Below, in pieces: positions 1 to 6,277 of a DNA stretch of 7,131 bases. The notes beneath the pieces were generated by a model, which did no database searches, was not told where the DNA came from, and saw nothing but the letters and a program-made list of their open reading frames with translations. The position numbers and the translations under genes were made by a program. Source of the stretch: Candidatus Roizmanbacteria bacterium (lineage in GTDB: Bacteria > Patescibacteriota > Microgenomatia > UBA1406 > GWC2-37-13). The stretch is taken from assembly GCA_016206365.1 (NCBI GenBank), contig JACQRR010000157.1, positions 1 through 7,131 on the forward strand, read 5' to 3'. Within the stretch, counting starts at the first letter, position 1. The number at the start of each line of letters is the position of its first letter.

Positions 1-9
1 GCAATTATT

Positions 10-106
10 TGTCATCCTGAGCCTCAGCGAAGGATCTCTCGCGTATGCGAGAGTCTCAAACAAGTTGAGAGATTCTTCACTTCGCTACGCTCCGTTCAGA
101 ATGACA
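10..106. repeat. Composite palindromic interspersed repeat, copy 1
   Basis: The outer arms are imperfect inverted repeats: the left arm begins TGTCATCCTGAG (10-21), and the right arm ends TCAGAATGACA (96-106). Both arms carry the GAAGRATCTCTC type core next to the centre. Two smaller hairpins sit inside: CTCTCGC/GCGAGAG (36-42 with 47-53) and TCTCAA/TTGAGA (54-59 with 65-70). A related element with the same plan lies at 6660-6802. Short GTCATYCTGAG...GAAGRATCT palindromes are known as non-coding interspersed repeats in many bacterial genomes. It has no coding capacity and could fold as an RNA or terminate transcription entering from the left, but no U-run follows it. Confidence 0.75.
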
Positions 107-129
107 GTGCGTAACTCCTGTTTCAAAAT

Positions 130-157
130 TTGAATTATTAAACATATCTACTATACT
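130..157 (+). promoter_or_regulatory. Promoter of the Cys-repeat/propeller gene, predicted leaderless
   Basis: A -35-like TTGAAT (130-135), a 16-base spacer and a -10 TATACT (152-157) precede the ATG at 164 by only six bases. The usual distance from -10 box to transcription start would place the first transcribed base at or next to the A of the start codon. No Shine-Dalgarno sequence is present. Prediction from sequence only. Confidence 0.55.
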
Positions 158-163
158 AAAATT

Positions 164-1870
164 ATGTCCGACGGTTTACCTCCTACTACCGAAGATATAG
201 TCTTGCCTTCCAAGCCTTCTCGCTTGCGCAGAATTATGGTCAACATCGCTTTTTTACTAACAGTCTTGGCTGTAGCGGCGGTATTATTCTCTCTTTTAAC
301 TAAACGCCCCATCTTTCCGAGAAGAATTTTTCTGAAAGGTATGCCAAAAAGCTACAATGAGTGTTTAATTTCTGGATACAAACAGGATCGATATAGCTGT
401 ATATGGTCGGTAAGTTGGGCAGAAAAAGGTAAGGAGTACGATAAATGTGTCGGTCTCGGCGGTGAAATGGTATCTGTCGATCCTGGTCCTACAAGCTGTT
501 CACTTATCTATTACATACCTAACTTTACCTTTCCAAAATCATTTGAGGAATGTAAGAAAAATTTCGGCGTGGACGAGTTGAATTATCCCAATAAGTGCCT
601 CGTTATAATCAATACTAAAAAAGCCTATGATAAGATTTATTCACAAGATCTCTTTGCCGAGTGTAAAAAAAACAATGGAGTTGAACAGGAAGGAGAATGT
701 TTTATTGTCTTTGAGAAATTACCACAACATAATCGCTTGGCTAGCAACTACAGCGATTGCGTCAGTTTTGCCGGTTCTCCCTATATCGACTACTTTGAGC
801 CGTTATCGAGTGAGGCCGGAATCACCTACGAAATTAAACGCTGCGACCTCGATTACAACTCAGAAAATACTCCCGCGCTTTATAGAGAATGTATCCAACG
901 AGGTGGAGAGATAATAGCAGTTAGCTATGGCGATAAAGGCATATCCTCAGGCTGTAAACAATACTACGCCGAGATACCTCCTGTGCTAAGACCAACTCTC
1001 CATCCAGCAGTGGTTTGGAAATTTGAAAATATTTATAAAGATCCAATCCATAAAGTTGCAGTAAGCAAAAACCGTGTTTTTCTAGGTTTAGGTTATAAAG
1101 GTATCTATGCTGTCGATTCCCAATCGGGTAAATCCCGATGGTATTTCAAAACCGAATTCTTTGACGATCTCATAGTCGACAACACAGGAGAACATCTGAT
1201 TGTCAACATAGGCGCAAATGAAAAGATCAGGTTAGTAGATATCGATTCCGAATCTGGTAAAGAGCGATGGCGATATGAAATGCTTAAACCTGATAAGTCA
1301 TTCTTCACTTACGAGATTAAAGATGGTGAGGTAATCATCATATTTTCAAAATATGAAAACAACGCCACCCAGCGACTCAAGCAAGCACATTTGGGGCTAA
1401 ACGATGGCATTCTCAAAAAAGAAGAGCCTCTCAGCGAGAGCATACTCAATAATCCGGATGCCTGGAAAAAAGAAATTCCTTTCAAAAACTTGATTATCTC
1501 CAATGATAATGACGGATTGAAAGCGGTGGAACAACAAACACGCACCTTGGTCTGGAATTATGAGTATCCAAAATCAATCAAATACATTCCTTCAATCTCC
1601 GAGAAAAATTTAATCAAGGTCGGCGATGAATCTCTGTTATTAATCTGGCTGGGAAGAAAACTGATCGCTTTACAGCCTGAATCCGGGAAGGTAAAATGGG
1701 ACTACTGCGGGTTGAGTTCCATGCAGCTTTTATTTTGGTATACTGAACTTTCACCTGGCCTTATGCTCGTTGAGGGAACCGACTGGAATTTATATGGACT
1801 CGATTTGTCAAAGATTCCCGAAGGTGATTCAGTTGACTTCTTTAAAAATACAGAATTAGCTTGTAAATGA
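164..1870 (+). CDS. Membrane-anchored protein with six Cys-pair units and a PQQ-like beta-propeller
   Basis: The 568-residue product has a basic N-terminal stretch (RLRR, 20-23) and one hydrophobic segment at about 27-46, which suggests a signal anchor with the C-terminus outside the cell. Residues 62-270 contain six divergent units of the form (Y/F)xxC...C, with cysteine pairs 67/79, 95/112, 130/145, 167/179, 199/227 and 243/264; several have G or GG 3-6 residues after the first Cys. Residues 282-548 hold PQQ-like propeller blades, recognisable from IYAVDSQSGKSRW, VDIDSESGKERW, LKAVEQQTRTLVW and LIALQPESGKVKW. Such blades are structural and need not bind PQQ. The Cys pairs probably form disulfides outside the cell. 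The ATG at 164 was chosen because it follows the promoter directly and leaves a proper cytoplasmic segment before the membrane helix. Specific function is unknown; a role in binding or envelope assembly is only a guess. Confidence 0.85.
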   Translation: MSDGLPPTTEDIVLPSKPSRLRRIMVNIAFLLTVLAVAAVLFSLLTKRPIFPRRIFLKGMPKSYNECLISGYKQDRYSCIWSVSWAEKGKEYDKCVGLGGEMVSVDPGPTSCSLIYYIPNFTFPKSFEECKKNFGVDELNYPNKCLVIINTKKAYDKIYSQDLFAECKKNNGVEQEGECFIVFEKLPQHNRLASNYSDCVSFAGSPYIDYFEPLSSEAGITYEIKRCDLDYNSENTPALYRECIQRGGEIIAVSYGDKGISSGCKQYYAEIPPVLRPTLHPAVVWKFENIYKDPIHKVAVSKNRVFLGLGYKGIYAVDSQSGKSRWYFKTEFFDDLIVDNTGEHLIVNIGANEKIRLVDIDSESGKERWRYEMLKPDKSFFTYEIKDGEVIIIFSKYENNATQRLKQAHLGLNDGILKKEEPLSESILNNPDAWKKEIPFKNLIISNDNDGLKAVEQQTRTLVWNYEYPKSIKYIPSISEKNLIKVGDESLLLIWLGRKLIALQPESGKVKWDYCGLSSMQLLFWYTELSPGLMLVEGTDWNLYGLDLSKIPEGDSVDFFKNTELACK

Positions 1871-1897
1871 TTCAGGGTCCATATTCATATTTCTTAC

Positions 1898-1912
1898 TAA
1901 CCTGACAGGTTA
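1898..1912. repeat. Perfect 15-base palindrome TAACCTG-A-CAGGTTA
   Basis: Seven-base arms flank a single central A, 28 bases after the stop of the plus-strand gene. The arms could form an operator-like site. With a one-base loop a hairpin would be strained, and only AAAA follows on the plus strand, so a classical terminator is unlikely. Confidence 0.5.
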
Positions 1913-2001
1913 AAACTCCAAATCTTGCCTAAACTGTATGATGACCCCGATTGTCTCTTAAAACTGGAACTGCGCCTTGGGTTGGAGTAACTTGGGTTAA
2001 A

Positions 2002-2124
2002 TCAAACTGTATAGGCGGCTTCAGTTATCGGTACTTGTCGTTTTAATAATCTTCTCTGCCTCAATAATCTAAAAGTAAAAAATAAAAGAAATAAAACTAT
2101 AATGATTTTTATCAAATTCTTCAT
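2002..2124 (-). CDS. Possible 40-residue single-pass membrane peptide
   Basis: An ATG at 2124 opens a 40-codon frame ending in TGA (2004-2002). The product starts MKNLIKIIIVLFLLFFTF, a plausible membrane helix, followed by a strongly basic stretch (RLLRQRRLLKRQ) and a short polar tail (VPITEAAYTV). That pattern predicts an outside N-terminus and a cytoplasmic C-terminus. It lies 46 bases after the lipoprotein stop and points the same way. A different frame continues with a protein-like stretch (QFDLTQVTPTQGAVPVLRD) to a TAG at 1931-1929, so this could be a frameshifted remnant of a slightly longer gene. AT-rich DNA readily yields hydrophobic codons, there is no clear Shine-Dalgarno or -10 box at the usual distance, and the ORF is short, so confidence is low. 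Confidence 0.35.
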   Translation of the reverse strand: MKNLIKIIIVLFLLFFTFRLLRQRRLLKRQVPITEAAYTV

Positions 2125-2149
2125 AAATTCTGCGAAATTAATAAAAATA

Positions 2150-2166
2150 CTTTATTTCTTATAAAG
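2150..2166 (-). terminator. Weak candidate terminator after the lipoprotein gene
   Basis: Read on the minus strand, CTTTAT-AAGAA-ATAAAG forms a six-pair stem with a five-base loop and is followed by the T-rich TATTTTTATT. It begins four bases after the TGA of the lipoprotein gene. The stem contains only one G-C pair per arm end, so it is weak. Confidence 0.3.
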
Positions 2167-2170
2167 ATTT

Positions 2171-2530
2171 TCACTGACCTATCTTTCTTACTAAAACAAG
2201 ACCGTCTTCAATCAATACTTCATACTCATGTCCACATAATTCAAGAAAAGCAGCAATTCTTTCTTTTTCAATAACTTCTGCTTCTTGTCCGTTCAATCTG
2301 AAGGTTTCTTCCTGACAATAACCTAGCCAATCGCCTAACCCACCTAGGGATGTCGATCTATCCTCTAGTCCGGCCGGGGTAGGTATTGATTTTTCCCCTG
2401 TTATAGGTTTTGGGATGCAAGCACTAAGTAGAGGCGCTAAGACAAATAAACCAACCACCACTAAACTCGAATGTCTTTTCAATCGTCCATGTGATTTTTC
2501 CCTGTCCAATCTTAATATATTTTTATGCAT
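2171..2530 (-). CDS. Small lipoprotein of unknown function
   Basis: The 119-residue product has a long basic n-region (RLKRH, 16-20), a hydrophobic core (about 22-35) and a lipobox LLSAC with Cys38 as the predicted lipidated residue. The mature chain of about 82 residues begins with a Pro/Lys-rich linker (IPKPITGEKSIPTP) and contains two more cysteines, Cys72 and Cys99, that could pair. The C-terminus (EYEVLIEDGLVLVRK) looks like a beta hairpin. I recognise no family. It is the last sizeable gene of the minus-strand block, 53 bases after the alpha-CTD-like gene, and has its own extended -10 promoter, so it can be transcribed separately. In a Gram-positive-like CPR envelope it would sit on the outer face of the cytoplasmic membrane; that is inference. 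Confidence 0.8.
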   Translation of the reverse strand: MHKNILRLDREKSHGRLKRHSSLVVVGLFVLAPLLSACIPKPITGEKSIPTPAGLEDRSTSLGGLGDWLGYCQEETFRLNGQEAEVIEKERIAAFLELCGHEYEVLIEDGLVLVRKIGQ

Positions 2531-2538
2531 AGGGCTTT

Positions 2539-2547
2539 ATTATAGCA
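2539..2547 (-). promoter_or_regulatory. Extended -10 promoter of the lipoprotein gene
   Basis: On the minus strand TGC-TATAAT (2547-2539) is a perfect extended -10 element, with eight bases between it and the ATG at 2530. The -35 position holds only a weak TTTATA (2567-2562), consistent with an extended -10 promoter. Transcription would begin within about two bases of the start codon, giving an almost leaderless mRNA. Confidence 0.55.
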
Positions 2548-2583
2548 TTCTGCTTTTATTTTATAAAATGGATTGTCGTTCTT

Positions 2584-3768
2584 CTATCTAGCCTCCTGCC
2601 CCATTGGTTCTTTAAGAGCGCCAAATATGTATCTGGCTAAACTTCTATAAATTTTCTTTTTAATTCGACCAAGTTGCCGGTAGTTTAAATTTCTTTTTTG
2701 CCTAATATCATACATCGAAAGTAAATCAATATACAACTCTCTAGCGATTGACTCCTCTTCTGTTGATAAGTCAACTTTACCCTCCTCAATCAACCTTCTA
2801 ACTAAATAAAACACATCAGGAAAAGGCATATCTGGAGTGTCTGTTAATTGATTCAACAACCTTTGCAGCATTCGCTCATCCTCCATTTGTCCTGTAATAA
2901 AGATTGTGACCTCTTTCAACCGGGAAAGGATACGTGCTCGTGTGTTATAGTCGTCAAATTTTTCCCCGCGAGCCGCTAGAGTCTGATTTATCAGATCAAG
3001 CTCTTTCACAATCAAGCTATCTGGTTTTTCTCGTTTAAGAAACTGGTAAAGTCTGGTTAAAGATTGATAACTAAATCTCTTGAGCGCAATAACGTAAGTT
3101 AGAGGCGCTTGAGAAAGTTCTTCAAGAGTATTGATATGAGCCTTTACAAGGATGTGTCTAATATATGCTGGCAATCGATCCATTAAATTTCCGCTTCTTT
3201 CTATTGGTCTAATATTTCTTATTCTCTTAATCAACCTATCTAAAAATAAATTCTCCGCTAACGATCTATCATCCATCAAGTCATCACCCATTATGACTAC
3301 TTTAACAAATTGGATTGTATCTTGATCATCGGCCTCAATCTTTGCTAAATCATCGCGCATTCGAGAATTTCTGACTAATAAACTAGCGTAAGCCCGAAGC
3401 CTAAACAATAAAAATTTAGGAATTGGCCCGGGATCGTCGATTGCCTTAGTTTGACTAAATTGATTGAAAATAGCTTGAGTCTCTCTGTCTAAAAACTCCC
3501 CGAGACTTAGTTCTCTTCCCGAAACCATTCCAACACTTAACTCTCTCAACCGCCCCAGTTTATTTAATAATTCTTCCTCTTTTTCTTTAAACTCATCATT
3601 TTGAACTATTATAGGGTTATTTTGAATCGATCTGTGGAATTCATTGAGCTGGTAATTGGATAACGCCTTTGCTTCCGGCTGGAAGGTGCGCTTCATAAGA
3701 ATAACTGCATCGTTATCAGTGAAAGTCGTTTCGTCGGCTGATACCTTTTCGTCTATTTTTTCAACCAT
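2584..3768 (-). CDS. Unknown protein with an RNA polymerase alpha-CTD-like helix-hairpin-helix domain
   Basis: The 394-residue product is rich in charged residues and predicted helices, with no signal peptide or membrane segment, so it is probably cytoplasmic. Residues about 196-247 resemble the C-terminal domain of RNA polymerase alpha: LPAYIRHILVKAHINTLEEL corresponds to the LSVR.AN.L..A.I.TI.EL pattern, followed by a second pair of helices ending SLTRLYQFLKRE, like the SL.EI...L segment of alpha. In alpha this fold binds DNA and transcription factors; a nucleic-acid or polymerase-related role here is inference. The flanking regions (1-190 and 250-394, with a basic C-terminal RIKKKIYRSLARY) are not recognised. 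The gene starts 12 bases after the preceding 84-codon frame with no Shine-Dalgarno sequence. Both frames are in the same phase, separated by TGA and four codons, so this may be the 3' part of a longer gene. It ends with TAG. Confidence 0.8.
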   Translation of the reverse strand: MVEKIDEKVSADETTFTDNDAVILMKRTFQPEAKALSNYQLNEFHRSIQNNPIIVQNDEFKEKEEELLNKLGRLRELSVGMVSGRELSLGEFLDRETQAIFNQFSQTKAIDDPGPIPKFLLFRLRAYASLLVRNSRMRDDLAKIEADDQDTIQFVKVVIMGDDLMDDRSLAENLFLDRLIKRIRNIRPIERSGNLMDRLPAYIRHILVKAHINTLEELSQAPLTYVIALKRFSYQSLTRLYQFLKREKPDSLIVKELDLINQTLAARGEKFDDYNTRARILSRLKEVTIFITGQMEDERMLQRLLNQLTDTPDMPFPDVFYLVRRLIEEGKVDLSTEEESIARELYIDLLSMYDIRQKRNLNYRQLGRIKKKIYRSLARYIFGALKEPMGQEAR

Positions 3769-3780
3769 ATCAGGAGAGAG

Positions 3781-4035
3781 TCACAATAATCTATGATAAA
3801 CTGCCTCCTGAAATTTTCTTCCAAAATCTGGATCTTTAGACGAAGCTTCGGATAAATCGCCGGATAATTTTCTATCTGCCTCTCCACCTGATTCTAGTCC
3901 AGTCAACTTTTCTGCAATACTCTGTCGGACAAGAAATTGAAGAACACGAGTCGTTCCTACTTTTACAGCTTCTCCTTCGATTGGCTCAATACCTAATTCA
4001 GAACGACTAAGCAATCTTAATACTCTTTCTGTCAT
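3781..4035 (-). CDS. 84-residue protein of unknown function, in frame with the next gene
   Basis: The product begins MTERVLRLLSRSELGIEPIE and is polar, with probable helices at the N-terminus, in the middle (VLQFLVRQSIAEKL) and at the end (FGRKFQEAVYHRLL). No family is recognised. An upstream in-frame TTG at 4041 is possible, but the ATG at 4035 is preferred because a well-spaced promoter puts the transcription start right at that ATG. The frame ends with TGA (3783-3781) followed by C, and the same frame then stays open through four codons to the ATG of the 394-residue protein. If that TGA were read, a single protein of about 483 residues would result. It could therefore be an independent small gene or the 5' part of a split gene. 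Confidence 0.6.
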   Translation of the reverse strand: MTERVLRLLSRSELGIEPIEGEAVKVGTTRVLQFLVRQSIAEKLTGLESGGEADRKLSGDLSEASSKDPDFGRKFQEAVYHRLL

Positions 4036-4041
4036 TCGCAA

Positions 4042-4070
4042 ATCATACTATATTATAGGTTATTTTACAA
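4042..4070 (-). promoter_or_regulatory. Promoter of the 84-codon / alpha-CTD-like gene pair, predicted leaderless
   Basis: On the minus strand a -35-like TTGTAA (4070-4065), a 17-base spacer and a -10 TATGAT (4047-4042) precede the ATG at 4035 by six bases, so transcription should start at the start codon. The -35 box lies within the last codons and stop of the dockerin gene. A second TATAAT (4057-4052) lies within the spacer and could serve as an alternative -10 box. Confidence 0.55.
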
Positions 4071-5691
4071 CATTTGGGTCCAAAATATATTCCCACCAAT
4101 CATTCAACTTGTCATCGGGCCCGACTCCAGTAAATTTTGGCAAATGGCCAAACCAATACTCATAATAACCGATCTCAGAGCAACTCCAGGCATTGCAGTT
4201 TATTGTTTTCAAGACATTCTCTGCCGGGCTCAAATTTGGATAGTTAAAAAAATTGTCGCAAAAGCTGTCAACATTAATACTACTATCATAGATGTAACCG
4301 TCAGGCGAATTTGGCGCATAATGTGTAGAGCCGCAGCCGCTGAAGTTAAAATTTGGAGATTGAGTCTTTACTAAGCCAAATTTGTCCCAGCTGTGCTCCA
4401 GCCTGTTTTCTTCCCAGCTCCCATAGACTTTTGTCATCGTCGCCTCGGCTCTGTGGCCAAAATCATGAACCATATTCTCAACTCCATACTCATAAGAAAA
4501 ACCCATTATAGGAATCAACTTACTGCAACTTGTTCCTCCCAAGGGCGGCGAATTATACTCAAATCCGTTTGGACCCGCAAGCCTAGACTCATAAAATCCA
4601 AACCAGGGACCTCCAAACAACCACAGTTCATCGACTTCTCCGCTGTTTACTCTATTGCAGACATTATATGAATTTAATATTAGAGAATAGTCAGCCGTAT
4701 CTGGAGAGTGACACGAGCTATTATCGGCCGTACATTGGAGATAGGTATTTTCATTGTAGATAAAACCGTCCTCTTTTTTAATAAATTCATTGGCTTCAAT
4801 GTTTTCGACGACCTGATAATTAATTCTATTCTGGGATAAGTTTTTAAACCAATCTACTGCTTCGTTTGTAGTATCATACGGATTTTTCCACGCCTTATAT
4901 TCGGTCAATTTTTGCTTGTTCTGTGAAACTAGCACCGGGTCAAAAATTATGGTCAAGACCTTTTTATCGATCGTTCTGCCCAAGCCTCCCGGTGTGATCG
5001 CTAGCGTAGGAGAAGGAACAGGAGAAGAACTAGGCACTGGAGTTAGGCTTACAGCTGGCGCTTTTCCTAACCAATTAATTGTATCGTCGCTGGCATTTTT
5101 ACCCAAAGAAAAAAGAGCCAGGGAAAAGTCTTGCGTATCGACAATTTTGTCATCGTTCACGTCCGCATCGCCAAAGTCCTTGCCTAGATTGCCTTTGATA
5201 AAAGATAGGTCGCGGGCGTTTATTTTTCCATCTTGAGGCGGTAAATCCCCCAGCAAAATCGTTTCAAAATCCAGCTCATAGAGGCCTCCCTCGATCAAAT
5301 AAAAATTAGACTGATAGCAATTCTCGCCACTTTTATTAGCACCGCAAAAAACTTTCGCAACCCCTTTTGTAGGTTTAATCAGAAAGGAATATTTATTCGA
5401 CGGATCTAAATCTTGAACTTTAATATCTGCGGAAAATGTTTCGCTTGCAGCTTCGCGGCTAAAAAGAGTCATCGGATAATCTTTGACTTTTTTTTGCTCG
5501 TCGAAGAGGCTGACATTTGCATATATCTTCGCCCCAGGCGCTTGGCTGCCTTGAATTTTAATCTTTAGAGTAATCGTCTGACTTATAGCCAGCAATTTTG
5601 ACACCTGGCGCCTTTTAGTTAAAAAAAGACCGGTTAAGAGAGACGTCGAGAGGATTAAAAGTAAAGCTAAAAGCTTAATTGATTTTGTCAT
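4060..5691 (-). CDS. Secreted dockerin-domain protein with an HDFGHRAE-motif C-terminal domain
   Basis: The 543-residue product starts with a basic n-region and a hydrophobic segment (about 7-24), a signal peptide or anchor. Residues about 38-145 look like an extracellular beta-sandwich containing YSFLIKPTKGVAKVFC. Residues 147-197 form a dockerin-like pair of calcium loops: the second (D177, N179, D181, D185, D188) fits the DxNxDxxxDxxD pattern, while the first (D149 to D161) has one extra residue and prolines. A Pro/Ser/Thr linker (about 213-235) leads to a domain of about 300 residues. That domain contains WLFGGPWFGFYES (357-369), HDFGHRAE (409-416), CGSTHY (453-458) and LNDWWEY...DPN near the end. 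From memory, these blocks recur together in uncharacterised secreted proteins of other bacteria. HDFGH resembles the zinc-peptidase HExxH but has Asp in place of the catalytic Glu, so protease activity is not claimed. It overlaps the cohesin-like gene by four bases (ATGA), which implies translational coupling. Confidence 0.85.
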   Translation of the reverse strand: MTKSIKLLALLLILSTSLLTGLFLTKRRQVSKLLAISQTITLKIKIQGSQAPGAKIYANVSLFDEQKKVKDYPMTLFSREAASETFSADIKVQDLDPSNKYSFLIKPTKGVAKVFCGANKSGENCYQSNFYLIEGGLYELDFETILLGDLPPQDGKINARDLSFIKGNLGKDFGDADVNDDKIVDTQDFSLALFSLGKNASDDTINWLGKAPAVSLTPVPSSSPVPSPTLAITPGGLGRTIDKKVLTIIFDPVLVSQNKQKLTEYKAWKNPYDTTNEAVDWFKNLSQNRINYQVVENIEANEFIKKEDGFIYNENTYLQCTADNSSCHSPDTADYSLILNSYNVCNRVNSGEVDELWLFGGPWFGFYESRLAGPNGFEYNSPPLGGTSCSKLIPIMGFSYEYGVENMVHDFGHRAEATMTKVYGSWEENRLEHSWDKFGLVKTQSPNFNFSGCGSTHYAPNSPDGYIYDSSINVDSFCDNFFNYPNLSPAENVLKTINCNAWSCSEIGYYEYWFGHLPKFTGVGPDDKLNDWWEYILDPNVVK

Positions 5692-6266
5692 AAACTTACC
5701 ACTACTTTATTTTCACTCTGAATTTTATCTAGCCTTATTCCTTCAAAATAAACTTGAGTCTCTTCATCCTCTATTTTTATTACCCCCTGCTCATAGGGTT
5801 TTTTTAAATACAGGCCAATTTCAACAATGGGTTTATCCAAAAGCCCGTAAGTCTTACCCTGCTCAACGTCGGCGATACAGCTTATTTCAACTCCATCTTT
5901 GTTTATATTTTTTCTGGGGCATAGCCCAAGGCCTCCTCCATTATTCACGTCCGTTATATCGAATATTTGGGCTGGTAGGGATAAAGATATATCTGCCGCA
6001 TCAAACCTTATTGGCCTATCCGCTGTAACAAATATTGACAAAATAAAATTTCTCTCCGATTTTTGTCTAAGCTCGGGCTTGAGAAAAGCCTTATCTGCCG
6101 ACTTTATAATGTTTTCTTTAGGCTTTATCGCTGTTACTTGTCTAGGTATGATTTTAGTCCGTTCTGCTTTCTGGCTGTTTGTATTTAACAATAAAGAGAT
6201 GATAAGAATTAACTGTAAAACAATTAAACCGACTAAAATAGCCGGCAATATTTTCTTTTTTAACAT
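5688..6266 (-). CDS. Membrane-anchored cohesin-like protein
   Basis: The 192-residue product has a basic start (MLKKK) and one hydrophobic segment (about 7-28), then a basic linker and a domain at about 70-178. That domain has the plan of a cohesin-like beta-sandwich: a strand with a structural repeat ending in RPIRFDAADISLSL, then AQIFDITDVNNGGG, a KDGVEISC strand, IVEIGLYLKK and a final ETQVYFEGIRL strand. Cys116 and Cys130 may pair. Cohesins bind dockerins, and the next gene encodes a dockerin-like domain, sharing ATGA with the stop of this gene. The likely job is to hold that or other dockerin proteins at the cell surface; this is inference, because cohesin resemblance is judged by eye. 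The protein has a single domain and no cell-wall sorting signal, so the membrane segment is the only visible anchor. It is the first gene of the minus-strand block. Confidence 0.75.
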   Translation of the reverse strand: MLKKKILPAILVGLIVLQLILIISLLLNTNSQKAERTKIIPRQVTAIKPKENIIKSADKAFLKPELRQKSERNFILSIFVTADRPIRFDAADISLSLPAQIFDITDVNNGGGLGLCPRKNINKDGVEISCIADVEQGKTYGLLDKPIVEIGLYLKKPYEQGVIKIEDEETQVYFEGIRLDKIQSENKVVVSL

Positions 6267-6277
6267 CTTATCCTAAT

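Larger units (their letters stand above)
1871..2170. other. Convergent intergenic region
   Basis: This stretch separates the plus-strand propeller gene from the minus-strand gene block. It holds the 15-base palindrome at 1898-1912, a possible 40-codon minus-strand ORF (2124-2002) and a weak AT-rich hairpin (2150-2166). No strong GC-rich hairpin with a U-run is visible for the plus-strand gene, so its terminator is not identified. The 9-base word AAACTGTAT occurs twice (1931-1939 and 2004-2012). Confidence 0.6.

Noticed and set aside
627..1545. ORFs at 627-914 (+), 1105-1308 (-) and 1309-1545 (-)
   Set aside because: All lie inside the Cys-repeat/propeller gene, whose frame shows repeats and domains throughout.
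3740..3783. Selenocysteine codon at the TGA between the two frames
   Set aside because: No evident hairpin follows the TGA and the residue context (LL before, LSPD after) does not resemble a redox site.
2584..4035. UGA read as glycine, as in Gracilibacteria/Absconditabacteria
   Set aside because: The 568-, 543- and 394-residue frames contain no internal TGA although they have many glycines, and TGA ends at least three other genes. Only the single TGA at 3783-3781 is ambiguous.
4036..4041. TTG start at 4041 for the 84-residue protein
   Set aside because: The ATG at 4035 is the exact predicted transcription start of a well-spaced promoter, and TTG would lie upstream of it.
4144..5236. Plus-strand ORFs of 76, 92 and 106 codons at 4144-4374, 4393-4671 and 4916-5236
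   Set aside because: They lie opposite the dockerin gene, have no promoter or ribosome site, and read as low-quality antisense translations.
5899..6276. Plus-strand 125-codon ORF opposite the cohesin-like gene
   Set aside because: It is the antisense shadow of the membrane segment and cohesin-like domain; the minus frame has clear domain structure, promoter and gene coupling.
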